Shown here one piece after another: positions 1 to 8,783 of a stretch of DNA of 64,000 nt. Positions within the stretch are counted from its first letter, which is position 1. Each line of letters opens with the position of its first letter. Origin of the DNA: Streptomyces macrolidinus (GTDB lineage: Bacteria; Actinomycetota; Actinomycetes; Streptomycetales; Streptomycetaceae). The notes under the pieces are model-generated. The model worked only from the letters and a program-made list of their open reading frames with translations. It was not told the origin of the DNA and did not search any database. The stretch is taken from NCBI RefSeq assembly GCF_023887685.1, contig NZ_JAMWMR010000012.1:99817-163816 (forward strand), given 5' to 3'. The position numbers and the translations under genes were made by a program.

Positions 1-272
1 CAGGCCCGGTCGTCGAGGTGGTGGCCGGGGTCGGTGAGGTAGCGGTCCGGCACGGCGCGGAAGCGGCCGTCCGTGGCGCCCGGCCGGTCCATCAGCAGGA
101 AGCAGGGCGGACAGGCGCAGACGAGGCGGCGCTGGTCGGTGTCCACGAGATGCCGGTGCCGCGCCTCGTCCACCACCGCCGCGCACAGCCCGCAGCGTTC
201 GGGCTGGGGTGGGCGTTCGGCCAGGAACCTGCGCAGCCCGGCGGCGGGCGACGGTGCGGCAGGGGCGCTCAT
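1..272 (-). CDS. DUF5947 family protein of hydrogenase locus (3' end cut by window edge)
   Basis: The first 90 residues are visible and the rest lies beyond base 1. The ATG at 270-272 overlaps the TGA of the NifU-like gene (ATGA), so the two are probably translationally coupled in the hydrogenase operon. Two cysteine pairs (ERCGLC near residue 27 and CACPPC near residue 55) suggest a zinc or iron-sulfur site. The N-terminus looks like DUF5947, a family I associate with actinobacterial group 1h hydrogenase clusters. An accessory or electron-transfer role is inferred from position; no activity is known to me. Confidence 0.75.
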   Translation of the reverse strand, partial: MSAPAAPSPAAGLRRFLAERPPQPERCGLCAAVVDEARHRHLVDTDQRRLVCACPPCFLLMDRPGATDGRFRAVPDRYLTDPGHHLDDRA

Positions 273-805
273 GGCGTCCTCGTCGGCGCCGCGCGGGTGC
301 CGATCTGGAGCAGGACGGGTTCGCGCTCCCCGGCTTCCACCTCGACCACCGTGACCTCGGGCGCGAAGCAGGCCAGGGCCTCCTCCGCCGCCTGCCGGAC
401 CGCTGCCTCGCCGCCGCAGCCGCAGCCCGCGCCCCGGGCCGTCCGCAGGCGCAGGGTCCCGGTCGTCTCGTCGAAGTCCACGACCTCGAGGTCGTGGCCG
501 CGGACGGTGGCGAGCGCGCGGGCGACACGGGTCTCGCGGTCCTCGGGGTGGAGGTCGTGCAGGACGAGCAGGCTCGCCACGAGGTCGTCGCCGAGCAGGC
601 CGGTCACGGGGGCGTCCTGCGGCAGCAGGTCGAGGATCCGGGCGAGGCCCGCGCCGTAGAACTCCATGAGGGCCCGTACCAGGTCCTCGGCCGCCGCGGT
701 GACGGCCGGGTCGCCGCTGGCGGCCAGTCGGTCGAGCACCTCCTCGACGCGCCGACCGGTCCGCACCGCGTCCACCGGACTCCTCCCGGAACTCGCCGCG
801 CTCAT
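269..805 (-). CDS. NifU-like Fe-S domain protein in hydrogenase operon
   Basis: This 178-residue protein starts at the ATG at 803-805, which overlaps the stop of the hydrogenase large subunit (ATGA), and its own stop overlaps the next gene the same way. The N-terminal half is helical. The C-terminal half (about residues 105-170) resembles the NifU C-terminal scaffold fold, with a Cys-Gly-Cys cluster (GAGCGCGG, near residue 130) where NifU-type proteins bind a transient Fe-S cluster. A role in supplying or relaying Fe-S clusters to the hydrogenase is inferred from the operon. The CxC spacing is not the classical CxxC, so cluster binding is unproven. Confidence 0.75.
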   Translation of the reverse strand: MSAASSGRSPVDAVRTGRRVEEVLDRLAASGDPAVTAAAEDLVRALMEFYGAGLARILDLLPQDAPVTGLLGDDLVASLLVLHDLHPEDRETRVARALATVRGHDLEVVDFDETTGTLRLRTARGAGCGCGGEAAVRQAAEEALACFAPEVTVVEVEAGEREPVLLQIGTRAAPTRTP

Positions 806-2586
806 CCGGCCAGTCCGCTCAGGCCGGTGGGGACGTGCATCGTCTGTACGGTCCTGCCGCCGCCGACGTACATGTGGACACCGCAGGGCAGACAGGGGTC
901 GAAGCTGCGGACGGTGCGCATGATGTCGATGCCCTTGAAGTTCTCCGGGGAGTTCTCCTCGAAGATCGGCGTGTTCTGGACGGCGTCCTCGTACGGGCCG
1001 GGGGTGCCGAAGCTGTCCCTGGCGCTGGCGTTCCACGGGGTCGGCGGGTACGGGTGGTAGTTGGCGATCTTCCCGTCGCGGATCACCATGTGGTGCGAGA
1101 GGACACCGCGTACCGCCTCGGTGAATCCGACGCCGATGCTCTCGTCGGGGACCTCGAACTTCTCCCAGGTCCGGGTGCGTCCGGACCGTACCTCGTGCAG
1201 TCCCTGCTCCGCGAAGTACAGGGCGAGGGCGGCGGTGTAGGCCTGGAAGTAGGTGCGGGCGCGGTTGCGTTCCAGCGCGTTGCTCCAGCGCGGGATCTTC
1301 CACTCGAAGGTGGTCTCCGGCTTCGACATCGTGCGGGGCAGGTTGATGACCACGCTGTGGCCGGTGGACTTCACATAGCCGGTGTCGACAAGACCGGCCA
1401 GCGCGGTGCTCCACAGCCGGGCGAGGGGGCCGCCGCCGGTGTCCAGGGCGAGATGGTCCTTGCCGTCGAACCAGCGCGGCGACATCACCCAACTGTACTT
1501 GTCGTCGAAGTTCCGCTTCTGCGGTGCCGGGATGGTGTGCTGGTTCCAGGGGTGGCGCGGGTCGACCCGGTTGCCGAGCGGGTCATGGGTGACGAACTGC
1601 TCCTTGCCCTGCCAGTCCTGGTAGTACGAACTGCCCAGCAGGATACGGATACCGAGGTTGATCTCGGTGAGATCGGTGGTGATGAGTTCGCCGTCCACGA
1701 CGATGCCGGGGGTGACGTACATCTTCCGTCCCCAGTCGGTCATGTTGGCGTAGGTGAAGTCGCAGTGCTCCGGGTCGTTGAGCGCTCCCCAGCAGCCGAG
1801 CAGCACCCGGCGCCGGCCGACCTCCTCGTATCCCGGCAGCGCCTCGTAGAAGAAGTCGAACAGGTCGTCGTGCAGGGGGACCACGCGCTTCATGAACTCC
1901 ACGTACCGCATCAGTCGGCTGAGGTAGTCCGTGAACAACTGGACGGAGGCGACGGTGCCGACACCGCCCGCGTAGAGCGTGGAGGGGTGCACATGACGGC
2001 CCTCCATGAGGCAGAACATCTCCCGGGTGTAGCGGCTCACCTGCAACGCCTCGCGGTAGAACTCGCCTTCGAGGGGGTTCAGGGAGCGCATGATGTCGGC
2101 GATGGTGCGGTAGCCGTGCTCAGCGGCGTGCGGGGCCTCGGTGCGTTCGGCCAGTTCGAGGACGCCGGGGTTGGTCTCCTTGACCATCTTCTCGCAGTAG
2201 TCGACCCCGACCAGGTTCTCCTGGAAGATGTTGTGGTCGAACATGTACTCCGCGGCCTCGCCGAGGTTGATGATCCACTCACCCAGGTGCGGGGGCTTCA
2301 CCCCGTAGGCCATGTTCTGCGCGTACACCGAGCACGTGGCGTGGTTGTCACCGCAGATACCGCAGATACGGCTGGTGATGAAGTGGGCGTCGCGGGGGTC
2401 CTTGCCGCGCATGAACACGCTGTAGCCGCGGAAGACGGACGAAGTGCTGTAGCACTCCGCGACCCGCTTCTGCTTGAAGTCGATCTTCGTGTGGATGCCG
2501 AGGCTGCCCACGATCCGGGTGATCGGGTCCCAGGACATCTCCATCAGACCGCTGCCGTCGCGGGCTGCCTTCGTCGTGGCTGTCAT
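802..2586 (-). CDS. hhyL: [NiFe]-hydrogenase large subunit, high-affinity group 1h
   Basis: The 594-residue catalytic subunit oxidises H2 at a Ni-Fe(CN)2CO centre. The N-terminal metal motif RICGICGDNHATC is at residues 73-85 (Cys75 and Cys78) and the C-terminal motif DPCLPCGVH at 563-571 (Cys565 and Cys568). All four Ni-bridging cysteines are therefore present. A further 23 residues follow His571; in this family such a tail is removed by a maturation endopeptidase after Ni insertion. Sequence and operon partners fit the oxygen-tolerant actinobacterial group 1h (formerly group 5) enzymes that scavenge atmospheric H2 in spores and starved cells. The gene follows hhyS after 69 bases and overlaps the NifU-like gene by four. 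Confidence 0.95.
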   Translation of the reverse strand: MTATTKAARDGSGLMEMSWDPITRIVGSLGIHTKIDFKQKRVAECYSTSSVFRGYSVFMRGKDPRDAHFITSRICGICGDNHATCSVYAQNMAYGVKPPHLGEWIINLGEAAEYMFDHNIFQENLVGVDYCEKMVKETNPGVLELAERTEAPHAAEHGYRTIADIMRSLNPLEGEFYREALQVSRYTREMFCLMEGRHVHPSTLYAGGVGTVASVQLFTDYLSRLMRYVEFMKRVVPLHDDLFDFFYEALPGYEEVGRRRVLLGCWGALNDPEHCDFTYANMTDWGRKMYVTPGIVVDGELITTDLTEINLGIRILLGSSYYQDWQGKEQFVTHDPLGNRVDPRHPWNQHTIPAPQKRNFDDKYSWVMSPRWFDGKDHLALDTGGGPLARLWSTALAGLVDTGYVKSTGHSVVINLPRTMSKPETTFEWKIPRWSNALERNRARTYFQAYTAALALYFAEQGLHEVRSGRTRTWEKFEVPDESIGVGFTEAVRGVLSHHMVIRDGKIANYHPYPPTPWNASARDSFGTPGPYEDAVQNTPIFEENSPENFKGIDIMRTVRSFDPCLPCGVHMYVGGGRTVQTMHVPTGLSGLAG

Positions 2587-2655
2587 CGTGTCTCTCGTGC
2601 CCTTCTGCGCGCGGGATGTCCGGGAGGGTGGGGACGGGTCGGGGGTGCGGCGGCG

Positions 2656-3744
2656 TCACCAAGGGCGCCGGTAGCCGGTGGTGAGCTTGCGCCCGGTGTG
2701 GCGCCACTTGGGCTCCTTGTCCACCGTGTCGAGCGTGATGGCCCGCAGCTTGCGGATGAGCACGCCGTAGGCGCCGCTCGCGTTCGTGGACAGCGTGGCG
2801 CCCGGCGGCTGGTCCATGAAGGGCATGAACTTGTCCGGGAAGCCGGGCATGGTGCACGCGATGCAGATGCCCCCGACGTTCGGGCAGCCGCCGATGCCGT
2901 TCATCCAACCCCGTTTGGGCACATTGCACTTGACGACCGGGCCCCAGCAGCCGATCCGGACCAGACAGGTGGGGTCGTCGTACCGCTCGGCGAACACGCC
3001 CTGCTCGTAGTGGCCCGCGCGGTCGCAGCCCTCGTGCACCGTGGCCCCGAACAGCCAGGTCGGGCGCAGCTTGTCGTCCAGCGGGATCATCGGGGCGGAA
3101 CCGGCTACCTGGTAGAGGAGATAGGTGAGCGTCTCGGCGAAGTTGTCGGGCTGGATCGGGCAGCCCGGGACGCAGACGATGGGGATGCCCGCCTTCGACC
3201 GCCAGTCCCAGCCGAGGTAGTCGGGCACGCCCATCGCGCCGGTCGGGTTGCCCGCCATGGCGTGGATACCGCCGTACGTGGCGCAGGTACCGGCGCAGAC
3301 GACCGCCACCGCCTTGTCCGCGAGCCGGTCGATCCACTCGCTGGTCGTGATCGGCTGCCCCGTCTCGGGGTTGTCCCCGAACCCGCACCAGTAGCCCTCG
3401 CGCTTGATCTGCTCGTTGGGTACGGACCCCTCGATGACCAGCACGAACGGGTCGATCTCGCCGCGCTCCCCCTTGAAGAACCACTCGATGAACGTGTCCG
3501 CGCCCTGGACCGGGCCGCATTCGAAGTCGATCAGGGGCCAGTGGACGGCGACCTTCGGCAGCCCCGGCAGCACGCCGAGCGCGATCTGTTCGATGCTCGG
3601 CTGCATCGCGGCGGTCAGCGCCACCGAGTCGCCGTCGCAGCTCAACCCGGCGTTGATCCAGAGGATATGGATCGTGGGCGTCTCGTCGCCGCTCTGGCCG
3701 TGGGCGCCCTTCGCCTTGGCCGCTTGCGGGGTGGCCGCTGTCAT
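2656..3744 (-). CDS. hhyS: [NiFe]-hydrogenase small subunit, high-affinity group 1h
   Basis: This 362-residue electron-transfer subunit carries the Fe-S clusters that relay electrons from the Ni-Fe site. The proximal-cluster motif reads SCDGDS, with Cys36 followed by Asp39 where most hydrogenases have a second cysteine. Actinobacterial group 1h enzymes are known for a three-Cys, one-Asp proximal [4Fe-4S] cluster tied to O2 insensitivity, and this protein has that arrangement. Later cysteines include GTCATYGG, PGCPIQPDN and several in the CLVRIGCWGP to CIACTMPGFP region. There is no twin-arginine signal, so the enzyme is probably cytoplasmic-side. GAGGAGG precedes the ATG. It is the first gene of the visible hydrogenase transcript. 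Confidence 0.95.
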   Translation of the reverse strand: MTAATPQAAKAKGAHGQSGDETPTIHILWINAGLSCDGDSVALTAAMQPSIEQIALGVLPGLPKVAVHWPLIDFECGPVQGADTFIEWFFKGERGEIDPFVLVIEGSVPNEQIKREGYWCGFGDNPETGQPITTSEWIDRLADKAVAVVCAGTCATYGGIHAMAGNPTGAMGVPDYLGWDWRSKAGIPIVCVPGCPIQPDNFAETLTYLLYQVAGSAPMIPLDDKLRPTWLFGATVHEGCDRAGHYEQGVFAERYDDPTCLVRIGCWGPVVKCNVPKRGWMNGIGGCPNVGGICIACTMPGFPDKFMPFMDQPPGATLSTNASGAYGVLIRKLRAITLDTVDKEPKWRHTGRKLTTGYRRPW

Positions 3745-3793
3745 GGGACCGCCTCCTCGGGGAGGTAAGGGATGTGAACGGCAATTCGACTGT

Positions 3794-3869
3794 CTGTCTT
3801 CTTGCTGCTTGCCTGTCTTCTTGCTGCTTGTCCGCCTTCTTGCCGCTTGTCTGTCTTCTTGCTATCAGT
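3794..3869. repeat. Four tandem 19-bp repeats upstream of hhyS
   Basis: Units start at 3794, 3813, 3832 and 3851. The first two (CTGTCTTCTTGCTGCTTGC/T) differ at one base, the third has four substitutions, and the fourth diverges at its end. The array fills most of the 120 bases between hypX and hhyS and runs over the hypX stop codon. On the coding strand it is purine-rich (AGCAAGAAGACAG type). It may be replication slippage, or it may act in the leader or promoter of the hydrogenase mRNA. Confidence 0.9.
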
Positions 3870-5628
3870 CATCCGGCCGCGACGAGATGCCATCGCGGTC
3901 CGTTCCAGTGACGCGGAGCGCGGCGGGGTGCGGCTCCGCCGCCGTGCGCGCGGGCGGGGCGAGGACGAGATGCGCGGGCGTACGGGCGGGCTTCTCCTTG
4001 CGGACGAAGGCGCGGCGCAGTGCGTGGTACGGGGCCTCGGGGTCGAAGAAGGTCCGGTGCATCCTGGCCAGCTCCCGCTCCCGGAAGGCGGCCAGGGGCT
4101 CCCGGCTCTCCTGGAGTTCGAGCTGCTCCTTCTTCACGGCGATCCGTGACCGGGTGCCCGGCAGCGTTGCCGACCGGGCCGCCAGACGGCCGGTCTCGGC
4201 GGCGAAGTCGCGCGGCTCGCAGGCGATCACGCGGTCGACCAGCCCGATGCGGTGGGCGCTGACAGCGCTCAGCGGCAGGGCCTCGCTCAGCAGGCGCCCC
4301 GCCGTCGCGGCGCCGACCCGGCGCGGCAGGGTGTACGTCCAGTACTCCGAGCCGTACAGGCCCATCAGCCGGTAGTGCGGGTTCAGTACGCAGCCGGTGC
4401 GGCACCAGACCTCGTCGGCGGCCAGGGCCAGCATCACGCCGCCTGCCGCGGCGTTGCCCGCCAGTGCCGCGATCACGAGCCGGTCGGTGGTTCTCAGAAC
4501 CGCTTCGACGAGGTCGTCGAGGGCGTTGATGTTCGTCCAGGACTCGGCGGCGGGGTCCTCGGCGGCCTCGATGACGTTGAGGTGGATGCCATTGGAGAAG
4601 AAGTCCCGCCCGCCGCCCAGGACCAGCGTCGAGGTGGGGCGCGCGCATGCCTCCCGGTAGGCGTCCAGCAGGCGTCGGCACTGCGCGGTGCTCATCGCGC
4701 CGCCGGGGAAGGAGAACGACAGGAAGCCGACGCTCCCCTCTTCCCGGTACCGGATGTCCGTCCAGGTGGGCCATGCCGCTTCCAGGGGCGCGGGCAGTTC
4801 CGGCAGCGGGGGCAACCGGTCGCCGAGCGCCGACACCGCGGGGAGCTTGACCTCGGGCGGCTGCCCGGGGGTGCGTCGGCGTCTGAGTTCGGGGATCCAG
4901 ACCGCGCCGTCGCGCGTGGCCCGGCAGATCGCCCCGGCCCGGGTGGCGAGCAGTTGTCCCGGGGTGCCGCGCAGGCCGTCCTCGGGGTGGCCGCCGTGCA
5001 GGTACCACTCGGCGCCGCACAGCATGTCCAGGACACCGGGCCGGGAGTCCGCCGCGCGCAGCTTGCGGACGACGGTCTGGGTGGAGTCGGCGTCCCAGTC
5101 GATCCGCCGGACCCGCTGGTCGAGGTAGGGGCGGGTACGGGCGGTGGTCTGCGGCAGCGGGGTGTGGCTCCGGGAGGCGAAGCGCTCCACGGCCAGCAGG
5201 ACGGCCGCGAGCGCCGCGTCGGCGATCTCGTTTCGGTACAGGTCGCTCTTGGCGACCGGCGGCACCACGCAGGCGACGGACGCCCACACCGCCCCGGCGT
5301 CCATCTCCTCCTCGGCCTGAAGGACCGTCACCCCCCATTGCTCCACCCCCTCCTGGACCGCCCAGTCCAGCGAGGACGGCCCGCGGTCCCCGACGGGGCC
5401 GGGGTGGACGACGAAGCACGGGTACGCGGACCACACCTCGCGGGGGATCGCCGTCGTCAGCATCGGCGCGAGGAGGAGGTCCGGGGCGTGCCGCCGTACG
5501 GTCTCGAGCCACGAGCCCTCCGGGAGGGGCACCAGTTCCACCGCCACGGTGTGGCCCCGGTCGCGCAGTTCGGCATGGACGCGCTGGGTGAGGCTGTTGA
5601 ACGCGCTGGCCACGAGCAGGATGTGCAC
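3865..5628 (-). CDS. hypX: HypX, hydrogenase CO-ligand synthesis enzyme
   Basis: This 587-residue two-domain protein makes the CO ligand of [NiFe]-hydrogenase under aerobic conditions. In characterised HypX, an N-terminal formyltransferase-like domain moves the formyl group of N10-formyl-THF to CoA and a C-terminal crotonase-like domain decarbonylates formyl-CoA. The N-terminal domain (about 1-250) carries the formyltransferase FVVHPGP motif. The crotonase domain (about 290-540) carries AGNAAAGGVMLALAADEV and the HypX-typical GSEYWTY with the catalytic glutamate. I chose GTG at 5626-5628 because GGGAG lies just upstream and homology starts there (VHILLVAS). The reading frame stays open 50 codons further upstream, but that stretch is low-complexity and arginine-rich. 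Its place directly upstream of hhyS fits. Confidence 0.9.
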   Translation of the reverse strand: MHILLVASAFNSLTQRVHAELRDRGHTVAVELVPLPEGSWLETVRRHAPDLLLAPMLTTAIPREVWSAYPCFVVHPGPVGDRGPSSLDWAVQEGVEQWGVTVLQAEEEMDAGAVWASVACVVPPVAKSDLYRNEIADAALAAVLLAVERFASRSHTPLPQTTARTRPYLDQRVRRIDWDADSTQTVVRKLRAADSRPGVLDMLCGAEWYLHGGHPEDGLRGTPGQLLATRAGAICRATRDGAVWIPELRRRRTPGQPPEVKLPAVSALGDRLPPLPELPAPLEAAWPTWTDIRYREEGSVGFLSFSFPGGAMSTAQCRRLLDAYREACARPTSTLVLGGGRDFFSNGIHLNVIEAAEDPAAESWTNINALDDLVEAVLRTTDRLVIAALAGNAAAGGVMLALAADEVWCRTGCVLNPHYRLMGLYGSEYWTYTLPRRVGAATAGRLLSEALPLSAVSAHRIGLVDRVIACEPRDFAAETGRLAARSATLPGTRSRIAVKKEQLELQESREPLAAFRERELARMHRTFFDPEAPYHALRRAFVRKEKPARTPAHLVLAPPARTAAEPHPAALRVTGTDRDGISSRPDD

Positions 5629-5800
5629 GAAGGGCTCCCGGCGGATTCCCGGCGGACGACGAGGTGGACGGCGATCGGGCAGAGGTGCCCGGCCGCTTGC
5701 GATCGTCGGCCAGGCCCGGTCCCCGCCCTCGTAGACAGGCGGCGGGGTCACCCGAATTGCGGGGCACCGGGCGGCCACTCGGCCCGATCGCGAACAGCCC

Positions 5801-6832
5801 TCAGGCCTGGAACGGCAGCCGTTCGCGCGTCACCGGGTGCAGGAACCCGGCGCCGGAGGCCCAGCGGGCGGTCTCGGCGAGGGCGAGGTCGGTCAGGCGG
5901 CGCCACTCGTTGCCCTGGGAACCGGCCAGGTGAGGTGTGAGGAGCACCTGCTCGCTGTCCCACAACGGATGATCGGGCGGCAGCACTTCGGGATCGGTGA
6001 CATCGAGGACGGCCCGGACGCGGCCCGCCCCGGCGGCCTCGGCGAGCGCGTCCTGGTCGACGACGGCGCCGCGCGCGGTGTTGATCAGTACGGCGCCGGG
6101 GCGCATGGACTCGATCAGGGAACGGCTGACCAGTCCGCGGGTGGCGGGCAGCAGCGGGGTGTGCACGCTGACGGTGTCGCCGCGTGCGAACAGTTCGGCC
6201 AACTCCACGCGTGTGACGCCGAGTCGGCGGGCCTCGGCGTCGGTGACGTACGGGTCGTGGAGGAGTACGTCGATGTCGTACGGGCGCAGCAGCTCGATGA
6301 CGCGGCGGCCGATGAGCGAGGCGGACAGGATGCCCACGGTGCGGCGGTGGTTGCCGATGGTGCGGGGGGTGCGCAGCCAGTCCTCGCGGGTGCGGGTGGT
6401 GCGGTAGGCGCGGGCGCGTTCGAGGACGTGCTTGCCGGTGAGCAGGATCATCGCGAGGGTGTACTCGGCGACCGGCAGTGCGTTGGCCGAGGCGGCGGAG
6501 GACACCTCGATGCCCCGCTCCCAGCAGGCGTCGGTGAGGTGGCCGCGGACGCTGCCCGCGGTGTGCACCACGGCGCGGAGCCGGGGCGCCGCCCGCAGGA
6601 CGTCCGTGTCCAGTGGGGGGCAGCCCCAGCCGGTGACCAGCAGGTCGACCTCGGCGAGGACGGCCCGTGCCCGTGGCGCGGTGAAGTCGTCGAGGACGGG
6701 CGGCGGTACGAGGTCGCAGAGGGCGGCGAGCGCGGTGAGCGACTCCGGGTCGAGGACGGCCGCGGCGGCGTCCGGGGACATGGCGAGCGCGGTGCGGGGC
6801 CGGAATCCGGGACCCGGTGTCGCGGGCGTCAT
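5801..6832 (-). CDS. D-isomer-specific 2-hydroxyacid dehydrogenase family protein
   Basis: The 343-residue protein has the two-domain NAD-dependent 2-hydroxyacid dehydrogenase layout. The catalytic triad is recognisable: Arg in NTARGAVVD, an acidic residue in DVTDPEVLP, and His in LLTPHLAGS. The Rossmann loop is unusual. It reads VGILSASLIGRR where the family normally has VGxxGxGxIG, so two glycines are replaced by Ser/Ala-type residues. Cofactor binding may therefore be altered. Substrate is unknown. It sits 77 bases after the CBS-BON gene and 172 bases before hypX on the same strand, so it may share their transcript. Confidence 0.85.
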   Translation of the reverse strand: MTPATPGPGFRPRTALAMSPDAAAAVLDPESLTALAALCDLVPPPVLDDFTAPRARAVLAEVDLLVTGWGCPPLDTDVLRAAPRLRAVVHTAGSVRGHLTDACWERGIEVSSAASANALPVAEYTLAMILLTGKHVLERARAYRTTRTREDWLRTPRTIGNHRRTVGILSASLIGRRVIELLRPYDIDVLLHDPYVTDAEARRLGVTRVELAELFARGDTVSVHTPLLPATRGLVSRSLIESMRPGAVLINTARGAVVDQDALAEAAGAGRVRAVLDVTDPEVLPPDHPLWDSEQVLLTPHLAGSQGNEWRRLTDLALAETARWASGAGFLHPVTRERLPFQA

Positions 6833-6909
6833 CGGCGCCCCCTGCCGACCTGCTCACGCATCGGGCCTCCCCGCGCCGGGCGTTCGTCCGAACGGTCTTC
6901 CCGCGTGTG

Positions 6910-7566
6910 TCACGCGTTGCGGGCCGCCGGGGGCCCGCCGTGCGCGGCGGTCTCGCCCGCGCTGTCGTCCGCGGTGTCGTCCTGGTCGTAGGTGAGGCGG
7001 GCGTCGACGTCCACCACGCCGTCGACACCCTCGCACAGCCGTACGGTGACGGGAACCAGGCTCTTGCGTTCCACGCTGCCGCTCAGGGTGACCCGGCCGT
7101 CGTTGACCTCGACGGTCAGTGCGGAGGGCGCGAGTCCGAGCGTGCGGACGATGATGTCCTCGATGATCTCTTCCTGGATGGCGCGGTCCCGGCGCAGGAA
7201 GAGCTGGACGAGGTCGCTGCGGCTGATCACGCCGATCAGCCTGCCCTCGCCGTCCACCACGGGCAGCCGCTTGATCCTGTGGTGCTCCATCACACGGGCC
7301 GCGCGGACCACGCTCCACTCCGGCTCCGCGACCATGGCGGGGCTCGTCATCAGGTCCTGGGCGGTGTTCCCCACGAACGAGGAGGTCTGCTTGCGCAGCA
7401 GGTCGGCCTCGGACACCACGCCGATCGGCCGGTCCTCGTCGTCGACCACCGGCACGGCGGTGATGCCGTACCGGTCGAGGAGACGTGCGATCTCCCTGAA
7501 CGTCGTGCCCGGCCGTACGCTCACGGCGGTGGGCGTCATCAGGTCGGCGACATCACGGTTCCTCAT
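6910..7566 (-). CDS. CBS-pair protein with C-terminal BON domain
   Basis: I start this 218-residue protein at the ATG at 7564-7566, with GGAAGGAAG ten bases upstream; the frame stays open to 7644. Two CBS motifs span about residues 5-60 (VADLMTPTAVSV, then PIGVVSEADLL) and 72-130 (AQDLMTSPA, then LIGVISRSDLV). A BON domain follows (about 145-210: EIIEDIIVRTLG, DGRVTLSGSVE). CBS pairs usually sense adenosine nucleotides and BON domains bind lipid or surfaces. The combination is common in actinobacterial dormancy loci. The target is unknown; the neighbours suggest redox or energy stress. Confidence 0.88.
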   Translation of the reverse strand: MRNRDVADLMTPTAVSVRPGTTFREIARLLDRYGITAVPVVDDEDRPIGVVSEADLLRKQTSSFVGNTAQDLMTSPAMVAEPEWSVVRAARVMEHHRIKRLPVVDGEGRLIGVISRSDLVQLFLRRDRAIQEEIIEDIIVRTLGLAPSALTVEVNDGRVTLSGSVERKSLVPVTVRLCEGVDGVVDVDARLTYDQDDTADDSAGETAAHGGPPAARNA

Positions 7567-7891
7567 CACGCACAGGCTTCCTTCCCGTCGCCTCCGGGCC
7601 ACCTCGCTCTTCTCGGCCCCGAGACCGACGCTGACAGTAAGCATGCCATCACTGTAGTCGCGCGAACGTCCTCCAGACCGAGGCCGAACAGCCCATGGCG
7701 GGGACCCGAACGTCCTCTTCCCACCGGCGCCCTTGACCTCCGAACGTACAGGAACGCCCGTGCGGGTACCCGGGGACGGGACGGACTCCCCCTTGGCACC
7801 CCGGCCGACACGGGTCTTTCATGAGAGAGACGGGACGGGCCCGGGGCCCCTCCCGCCGGCCACCGCTGGGGGGCGACCCGCTGGAGAGACC
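7567..7891. other. Divergent intergenic region, CBS-BON / universal stress protein
   Basis: 325 bases without a gene that probably carry both promoters. Two symmetrical GC-rich motifs are visible: GGGACCCGAACGTCC at 7701-7715 and GGGCCCGGGGCCC at 7837-7849. They loosely recall the palindromic sites of DevR/OsdR-type dormancy regulators, but the spacing does not match the DosR box I know. I do not call them binding sites. Confidence 0.4.
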
Positions 7892-8773
7892 ATGACCCTG
7901 CCGGCTGATAACCTCCCGATCGTGGCCGGAGTCGACGCCGACCCCGGCACCCGCTCGGCACTGGCCTGGGCGGCCGACGAGGCGGCACGCCGCCGGGTGC
8001 CGCTGCGCCTCGTCCACGCCGAGGGCGTACCGACCGCCGGATTCCGGCGATGGGAGATCCCGCCCTCCTGGGAGGCCTGGAACCAGGCCCTGCACGAAGA
8101 GGGGGAACGGGTCCTCAAGGCGGCCGTGGACTTCACGGAGACCCGGCAGCCGCAGGTCGAGGTGTCCGGGCTGCTGGCGGAGGGGAACCCGGTATGGATC
8201 CTGCGGGAGCAGAGCCGGGACGCCCTGGCCCTGGTGCTGGGGTCCTGGCACCTGAGCCGGGTGAAGGAGCTGTTCGGCTCCGCCTCGGTGGCCCTGCCCG
8301 TGATCACCCACGCCCAGTGCCCGGTGGTCGTCGTGCCCGAATCGGAGGAGCCCATCACCCCGTCGAACCCGTACTTCGTCGTGGGCGTGGACGGCAGCGA
8401 GCGTTCCGCCACGGCCGTCGACTTCGCCTTCGAGGAGGCCGCCGCGCACGGCGCGGGGCTGTACGCGGTGTACGCGTGGCACCCCCGGCTGCTCGGTGCG
8501 CTCGACATGCAGGCGGCGCGGCAGGAATGCGAGCGCATGCTGTCCGAGACCGTCGCCGGGCCGAGTACGCGGTTCCCGAACGTGGAGTTGCGTCAAGAGG
8601 TCGTCAGCGGCCACCCGGTGGAGATCCTGACCGAGGCGGCCACGCAGTCGCTGGGCCTGGTGGTGGGCACCCGCGGCCACGGCGGCTTCACCGGCATGCT
8701 GCTCGGCTCGGTGAGCCAGGGCGTCCTGCGCCATGCCGACTGCACGGTGATCACCGTGCCGCACACCGCGTGA
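7892..8773 (+). CDS. Universal stress protein, tandem UspA domains
   Basis: The 293-residue protein has two UspA domains (about 8-150 and 160-292). The second has the full nucleotide-binding loop GTRGHGGFTGMLLGSVSQ. The first has a degenerate loop (GSWHLSRVKELFGSAS), so probably only domain two binds ATP. The start is ATG 7892 behind GGAGAG; the frame extends upstream but has no homology there. It diverges from the CBS-BON gene and converges tightly with ftsH. Tandem Usp proteins accompany hypoxia and starvation loci in actinobacteria. Confidence 0.9.
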   Translation: MTLPADNLPIVAGVDADPGTRSALAWAADEAARRRVPLRLVHAEGVPTAGFRRWEIPPSWEAWNQALHEEGERVLKAAVDFTETRQPQVEVSGLLAEGNPVWILREQSRDALALVLGSWHLSRVKELFGSASVALPVITHAQCPVVVVPESEEPITPSNPYFVVGVDGSERSATAVDFAFEEAAAHGAGLYAVYAWHPRLLGALDMQAARQECERMLSETVAGPSTRFPNVELRQEVVSGHPVEILTEAATQSLGLVVGTRGHGGFTGMLLGSVSQGVLRHADCTVITVPHTA

Positions 8774-8783
8774 GCGGCTCTTG

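Noticed and set aside
835..3768. A 977-codon open frame on the plus strand antisense to the hydrogenase genes
   Set aside because: Very high GC keeps antisense frames open. It has no ribosome site or family motif and lies fully under hhyL and hhyS, which are certain.
7701..7849. DosR-type boxes at the divergent CBS/Usp promoters
   Set aside because: The GGGAC and GTCC arms are six bases apart where the box I know has four, and GC palindromes are common in this sequence.
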